A model generated the notes under the pieces. The model searched no databases. It was not told the origin of the DNA and saw nothing but the letters and a program-made list of their open reading frames with translations. From JBOCEF01 sp047610385 (GTDB taxonomy: Bacteria > Pseudomonadota > Alphaproteobacteria > Rhodobacterales > Rhodobacteraceae): 46,607 nt of DNA. The stretch covers positions 1 through 46,607 of the forward strand of contig JBLGAC010000031.1 in assembly GCA_047610385.1 (NCBI GenBank), read 5' to 3'. Shown one piece after another: positions 42,293-46,607 of this stretch. How positions within the stretch are numbered: the stretch's first letter is position 1; the number at the start of each line of letters is the position of its first letter. The position numbers and the translations under genes were made by a program.

Positions 42293-43789
42293 TCAGTGCC
42301 CAGGCTCAAGCGCGTCCATCGCGCCGGGCTTGTCATGGATCGCCAGCTTGTCGACGATGGTCTCGCTGGCGGTGTTCATGCCGACCAGTTCGACCTCTGC
42401 GCCCTCACGCCGGAATTTCAGCACCGCGGCGTCCAGCGCCGCGACTGAGCTGATGTCCCAGATATGCGCGCGGGACACGTCGATGGTCACGCGGTCCAGC
42501 GCCTCCTTGAAATCGAATGCGGCGGTGAAACTGTCCACCGAGGCGAAGAAAAGCTGCCCTTCCACATGGTAGGCCCGCGCGCGGCCATCGACCGAGGCCT
42601 TGGACGTCACGCGGAAGATCTGCGCGATCTTGGCCGCAAAGAAGATGCCCGACAAAAGCACCCCCGCCAGCACCCCGATCGCAAGGTTGTGCGTCGCCAC
42701 CACCGTGATCACGGTCGTCACCATCACCACTGAACTCGACCGCGGGTGATCGCGCAAGGCCCGGATCGAGGACCATGAGAAGGTGCCAACCGAGACCATG
42801 ATCATGATCGCCACCAGCGCGGCCATCGGGATCATGCCGACCCAGTCGCCCAGAACCACCACCAGGATCAACAGGAACACGCCCGCGACAAAGCACGAAA
42901 GCCGCCCGCGCCCGCCTGATTTTACGTTGATCATCGACTGGCCGATCATCGCGCAGCCCGCCATGCCGCCCATGAAGCCGGTGACGATGTTGGCCGTGCC
43001 CTGGCCGACGCATTCGCGGTTTTTGTTGGACGGCGTGTCGGTCAGATCGTCGACGATGGTCGCGGTCATCAGCGATTCCAGCAGGCCGACGGCGGCCACG
43101 GCAACGGCATAGGGCAGGATGATCTGCAATGTCTCAAACGTCAGCGGAATGTCCGGCAGCAGGAAAATCGGCAGCGTGTCGGGCAGGTCGCCCATGTCTG
43201 ACACGGTGCGCAGACTGTCGAGCCCGAACGACAGCGACACCGCCGTCAGCACCAGAATGCACACCAGCGGCGACGGGATCGCGCGGGTCAGATACGGGAG
43301 CAGATAGATGATCCCCAGCCCCGCCGCGACCATCACATAGGTCAGATACGGGACCCCGGTCAGTTCAGGCAGCTGCGCCATGAAGATCAGGATCGCCAGC
43401 GCGTTCACGAACCCGGTCATCACCGATCTGGACACAAAGCGCATCAGACCACCAAGCCTGAGCGCCCCTGCCGCGATCTGGATCACGCCCGCCAGCACCG
43501 TGGTCGCCAGCAGGTATTCCAGCCCATGGTCGCGCACCAGCGTCACCATCAGCACGGCAGTGGCGGCAGTGGCGGCTGAGATCATGCCCGGACGCCCCCC
43601 CGCAATTGCCGTGACCACCGCGATGGAGAACGAGGCATAGAGGCCGACTTTCGGGTCGACCCCGGCGATGATTGAAAACGCGATCGCTTCGGGAATAAGC
43701 GCAAGGGCCACGACAAGACCCGCGAGCAGATCGCCGCGGATGTTGCCGAGCCATTCGGACCGAAGCCTGAACAGAAGGTCGGGGGTCAA
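42293..43789 (-). CDS. SulP-family inorganic anion transporter with STAS domain
   Basis: 498-residue SLC26/SulP-type protein: the membrane part starts GDLLAGLVVALALIPEAIAF and includes GLYASFSIAVVTAIAGGRPG and GFMGGMAGCAMIGQSMINVK, followed by a C-terminal STAS domain (VTIDVSRAHIWDISSVAALD). It would move sulfate, bicarbonate or another anion with sodium or protons. No ATG fits: a TTG at 43789, seven bases after a GGAG, gives the family-like start LTPDLLFRLRSEWLGN, so TTG is called. The open frame reaches far upstream through GC-rich low-complexity sequence and the long inverted repeat, and that part is rejected. Confidence 0.87.
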   Translation of the reverse strand: MTPDLLFRLRSEWLGNIRGDLLAGLVVALALIPEAIAFSIIAGVDPKVGLYASFSIAVVTAIAGGRPGMISAATAATAVLMVTLVRDHGLEYLLATTVLAGVIQIAAGALRLGGLMRFVSRSVMTGFVNALAILIFMAQLPELTGVPYLTYVMVAAGLGIIYLLPYLTRAIPSPLVCILVLTAVSLSFGLDSLRTVSDMGDLPDTLPIFLLPDIPLTFETLQIILPYAVAVAAVGLLESLMTATIVDDLTDTPSNKNRECVGQGTANIVTGFMGGMAGCAMIGQSMINVKSGGRGRLSCFVAGVFLLILVVVLGDWVGMIPMAALVAIMIMVSVGTFSWSSIRALRDHPRSSSVVMVTTVITVVATHNLAIGVLAGVLLSGIFFAAKIAQIFRVTSKASVDGRARAYHVEGQLFFASVDSFTAAFDFKEALDRVTIDVSRAHIWDISSVAALDAAVLKFRREGAEVELVGMNTASETIVDKLAIHDKPGAMDALEPGH

Positions 43790-43846
43790 TTGCGGTCTCC
43801 GGGGCGCCGGGCCGATGTGGCGGGCGCCGTGATTGGGGGCTGGGGA

Positions 43847-43921
43847 CGCGCGGCGCCCGCGGCCGTCCCGCACGGGGGCCAAGTGGGGCTTGGCGTGTGG
43901 GACGGCCGCGGGCGCCGCGCG
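43847..43921. repeat. 28-bp near-perfect inverted repeat (long GC-rich hairpin)
   Basis: The arm at 43847-43874 (CGCGCGGCGCCCGCGGCC...) matches the reverse complement of 43894-43921 at 27 of 28 positions; the odd pair would be G-U in RNA on one strand. The 19-base loop carries its own CCAAG...CTTGG stem. It stands between the end of the amidase-like gene and the start of sulP, which read in the same direction, so it may end the first message or control the second. Confidence 0.85.
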
Positions 43922-44015
43922 GCGATATTGCGCTCCCCTAGCATGCTTCGCGCGCCCAGGCCCCGGCGCGCGGCGCGATGGGCTGAGGTTGTTGCGCTGC
44001 GGCAACGTTCGCGGA

Positions 44016-45230
44016 TCAGCCCGCCAGTTCGGCCGCCAGTTCGATCGCGCGGTCGATCAGCGTGCGGTCCGCGCCTTGGCGGGCGATCAGCGATATGCCC
44101 CCCTCTGGCGTTGGGATGTGGATCTGTGGGGCGCCGACGGCCCCCGCGATGGCGGTGATTGCCAAGGCCTTGATGTAATACTCGCTCAGCACTGCTTGGT
44201 CCGCGTTGCGGGCCAGCCGCGTGACCGGCGCTGTGGGCAGGATCATCACGCGGCCCGGCGGCATGGTCAGATCAAACCAGCTGCGCACTGCGCGCCGGAA
44301 CCCTTTCCATGCCGCCGCGACATCGGGTTCCGCCGCCATGGCTGAGGCGAAGCGCTGGGCCGCCATCTGGCCAAGCTTGGGCGCGATGCGCGACACCTCC
44401 CGGCCAATCCCCGTCTTGATCTCGATGGCCTGACCATAGGCGTATAGGCGCAGATGATCTCTCCAGACGCCTGGAAAAGCGGCCATCGGTGGCCCTGCGC
44501 CCCACATTGCCGCGCATCGGCGCGTTGCATCCGCCAGCGCGAGGGTTGCGATTTCCAAGGTGTCTTCGGCCAGGCGCAGGTCGGTCAAAGGCGCGGGGTC
44601 CGCGTCGTCGCCCAGCAGCACGGCGCTGACGGCCCGCAGCACCTGCGGGTCGCGGGCCATCAGGCTGACCGCATCGAAGCTGGGCGCAAAGGCCATCATG
44701 CCGTCGGTTGATATGCGCCCGCTGCTTGGCCGCATGCCCCACAGCCCGCAGAATGCCGCTGGAATGCGCACCGATCCGCCGGTGTCGACGCCAAGCGCAA
44801 AATCCGCCAGCCCGCCCGCCACGGCCGCCGCGGCGCCTGAGGCGGCCCCGCCGGTCAGCGCATCGGGGTCGCGCGGGTTGATCGGTGCGCCGAAATGGGG
44901 GTTGGAGCCTTCGAGGCTGAAGCCCAGTTCATCCGTCACGGTCTTGCCCGCCAGCGCCGCCCCGGCCTCTAGGCAGGCATGCACCGCCGCGGCTGAGCGC
45001 AGGGCAGGCCGCTGCGCCGACGCCCACCCGGGATTGCCGGCACCGGTGACCGTGCCCGCCACATCGAACAGATCCTGCACCACGAAGCTGAAGGGGCGGA
45101 GCGGGCCGTCCCCAGTTGGGTCCACCCGTTCGCGGGGACCGGGCAGAAAGGCACCGAATGGATCGTCATCGCCGCTCGGCTTCGCCTCAGGCGTGTTGGA
45201 CCCGTTGATGGCTGGGGGCGGGGTGGTCAT
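44016..45230 (-). CDS. Amidase-signature-fold protein lacking two catalytic residues
   Basis: 404 residues with a clear amidase fold, but the Ser-cisSer-Lys triad is broken. The catalytic lysine position reads VVQDLFDVAG (Gln52) and the GGSSS loop reads TGGAASGA (Ala129 for the cis-Ser). Only the nucleophile Ser153 in DTGGSVRIPAAFCG remains. The frame is continuous, with GGAG upstream of the ATG at 45230 and many intact secondary motifs (ELGFSLEGSNPHFG, PTAPVTRLARNA), so it is not an obvious pseudogene. It may be a pseudoenzyme, a binding protein, or have altered chemistry. The amidase at 14421-15878 has all three residues. The glycosyltransferase gene lies downstream on the far side of 45230. 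Confidence 0.85.
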   Translation of the reverse strand: MTTPPPAINGSNTPEAKPSGDDDPFGAFLPGPRERVDPTGDGPLRPFSFVVQDLFDVAGTVTGAGNPGWASAQRPALRSAAAVHACLEAGAALAGKTVTDELGFSLEGSNPHFGAPINPRDPDALTGGAASGAAAAVAGGLADFALGVDTGGSVRIPAAFCGLWGMRPSSGRISTDGMMAFAPSFDAVSLMARDPQVLRAVSAVLLGDDADPAPLTDLRLAEDTLEIATLALADATRRCAAMWGAGPPMAAFPGVWRDHLRLYAYGQAIEIKTGIGREVSRIAPKLGQMAAQRFASAMAAEPDVAAAWKGFRRAVRSWFDLTMPPGRVMILPTAPVTRLARNADQAVLSEYYIKALAITAIAGAVGAPQIHIPTPEGGISLIARQGADRTLIDRAIELAAELAG

Positions 45231-45355
45231 GGCAGCGTCTCCGGGTTTGCCGGCACTGCGCGTCGGCCCCATAGCTAGTGGGTTATCCCAATTTGGGTCC
45301 AGCCCAAAGGCCAATTTTAACAAAAGGGCCGAAGGCTGGGTTAACGCCGCCGTGA

Positions 45356-46300
45356 TCAGCGCACCAAACGCGTCTTTCGCAATCCCCGCGGCGTTAGCGG
45401 CAATGCGGCGATCAGCACCAGGGTGTGCAGCGCGCTGGGGAAATCTGACAGAAACGCTGCTGGGCTGCGCACCAACCCCAGTGCGGCATAGCGCAAGGCG
45501 AGGGTGCCGGGTGTCTCAATACCAAGAGCGCGCGCGGCGAGGCGGCGCAGCTGGATTGCCTCAGCGCGCGCCAGGTTTTCGCGGCTTGGCGCCACGTCAA
45601 GAATGCGCGCCGTCTCCACTGCTTCTAACCAGCCGCGCCGTTGGGCCATGATCTCTCGGGCACCGGGCGCGCCCGGTGCCCGGCGCAAGGTCAGCGTCTG
45701 GTCAATCTTGCGGATCACCGCGCCTGAGGCGATCAATCGGATCAACCACTCCACGTCCTCGCCCCGCGAAAGCCGCACGTCAAAACCGCCGGTGTGCTGA
45801 AACACATCGCGGCGCACGGTCATGTTGGACATGGTCGCAACCGGATTGTCGGTCAGCACTGACAGGGCGTCGAGCGGGCGGTCCGCGCCGCGTTTGCGCG
45901 CAGGCAGTGGGCGGAATGCGGGATCGTCTGAAAAGGTCAGGGTCTGCGCGAACACGGCGTCGGGGGCCACGCGCGCGGCGAACACCGCCGCGACGGTTTC
46001 CAGCTTGTCGGGACGCCACAGATCATCGGCGTCAAGAAACGCAATCAGCCGCCCGCCCGCATGGGTCAGCGCCCCGACATTGCGCGCCAGCCCCGGCCCG
46101 CCCGGCGCGATGGTCACGCGGCGCACCCGGTCATCAAGCCGCGCGACACGATCGATCACCTGGGCGGTGTCGTCGCATGATCCGTCGTCGATGCAGATCG
46201 CCTCCCAGTCCTGGCAGGTCTGGGCGCGCAGGCTGGCCAGCGCCGAAGGCACGGTGGCGGCGGCGTCGCGGCAGGGGATGATCACTGAAAATTCGGGCAT
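45356..46300 (-). CDS. Family 2 glycosyltransferase
   Basis: 314 residues, GT-A fold. The nucleotide-sugar site is visible in FSVIIPCRDAAATVPSALAS, CIDDGSCDDT and the metal-binding LIAFLDADDLWRPDK; the acceptor region has RLSRGEDVEWLIRL with the ED catalytic motif. A C-terminal helical stretch (LRRLAARALGI..LRKTRLVR) may touch the membrane. The start at 46300 follows GAGAGGATGCGAC. It would add a sugar to a polysaccharide or lipid; no partner genes are in view. Confidence 0.9.
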   Translation of the reverse strand: MPEFSVIIPCRDAAATVPSALASLRAQTCQDWEAICIDDGSCDDTAQVIDRVARLDDRVRRVTIAPGGPGLARNVGALTHAGGRLIAFLDADDLWRPDKLETVAAVFAARVAPDAVFAQTLTFSDDPAFRPLPARKRGADRPLDALSVLTDNPVATMSNMTVRRDVFQHTGGFDVRLSRGEDVEWLIRLIASGAVIRKIDQTLTLRRAPGAPGAREIMAQRRGWLEAVETARILDVAPSRENLARAEAIQLRRLAARALGIETPGTLALRYAALGLVRSPAAFLSDFPSALHTLVLIAALPLTPRGLRKTRLVR

Positions 46301-46541
46301 GTCGCATCCTCTCGCCCCGGGGGAATTGATTGACAAAGGCTGGGCGTGCGCATCTCTGAAGCTGCTTTACCAGTAGAGGGTTTCCTGCCTTTCTACCTTA
46401 TCGCGAAAGCGGGGACGGAGCAGGCAGAAGGCCAGCCTACTATGCCGGTGGATAGGTCGGCTTGCCGACGCGAGGTGCCGCAATTTCGCCTGATTTAGTG
46501 ACCACCGTAAACTTCTTTGCAGACTGGCTTATGAGACGCAC

Positions 46542-46607
46542 ATGCTTAAAACTGCTTTTCTCGCTTTGGTGTTTGCCGCCTTGGCCCTTGTACCTGCCCA
46601 CGCTGGC
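46542..46607 (+). CDS. Exported protein, N-terminus only (partial)
   Basis: Twenty-two codons before the window ends: MLKTAFLALVFAALALVPAH then AG. This is a Sec signal peptide with the cleavage site near AHA. Nothing of the mature protein is visible. A nearby ATG at 46531 in another frame gives no signal-like sequence. Confidence 0.6.
   Translation, partial: MLKTAFLALVFAALALVPAHAG

Noticed and set aside
43790..44005. Upstream extension of the SulP protein
   Set aside because: The extension is Arg/Ala/Pro-rich translation of the inverted repeat; the TTG at 43789 with GGAG fits the family start.

Overview
The window looks like a high-GC alphaproteobacterial chromosome, most likely Rhodobacteraceae/Rhodobacterales. 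This is inferred from gene content (TRAP and polyamine ABC transporters, an intracellular PHB depolymerase, a DUF1127 protein, a beta-keto acid cleavage enzyme beside pcaHG) and from the strong GC bias; the genus cannot be read from the sequence. No rRNA, tRNA or CRISPR array was seen. Starts were chosen by Shine-Dalgarno spacing, overlaps with neighbours and family length.

Left end (1-7.8 kb): an accessory islet. A leftward secreted-protein gene leaves the window at base 1. Next come gene and transposase scraps, a strikingly AT-rich block (about 1.08-1.50 kb) and a decayed IS3 orfA. Then there is an intact two-gene operon: a cytochrome P450 (2140-3429) overlapping by ATGA a stand-alone adenylation-thiolation-thioesterase protein (3426-6116). 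With no condensation domain, this reads as a complete load-oxidise-release unit, probably for one amino acid. A relic IS3 element with both ends (6608-7313) follows and itself contains two tight palindromes.

Core-like block (7.8-27 kb): an MscS channel; an acetylpolyamine-deacetylase-like HDAC-fold enzyme convergent with a Pot-type polyamine ABC operon; an amidase, a 37-residue membrane peptide and a ferric-reductase-like flavocytochrome on the same strand; a DctPQM TRAP transporter whose DctQ carries an unusual TM2-like/coiled-coil extension; CorA overlapping an M20 peptidase; a PHP metallohydrolase; and an FMN glutamate-synthase-like membrane protein.

Aromatic block (27-40 kb): a hydroxycinnamate-type CoA pathway in decay. 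The crotonase has a frameshift and an internal deletion, the feruloyl-CoA-synthase-like gene is shredded, and the amidohydrolase carries two amber codons. Its MarR and LysR regulators, predicted operators and an acyl-CoA dehydrogenase look intact. After several housekeeping genes (transglutaminase-like, YaiI, luciferase-like, GST, PhaZ, DUF1127) comes pcaHG with a BKACE gene, so lower protocatechuate ring cleavage is kept while the upper pathway is being lost.

Right end (40-46.6 kb): MFS transporter, SulP transporter plus UspA, a 28-bp inverted repeat, an amidase-fold protein lacking two of three catalytic residues, a family 2 glycosyltransferase and the start of another secreted protein.
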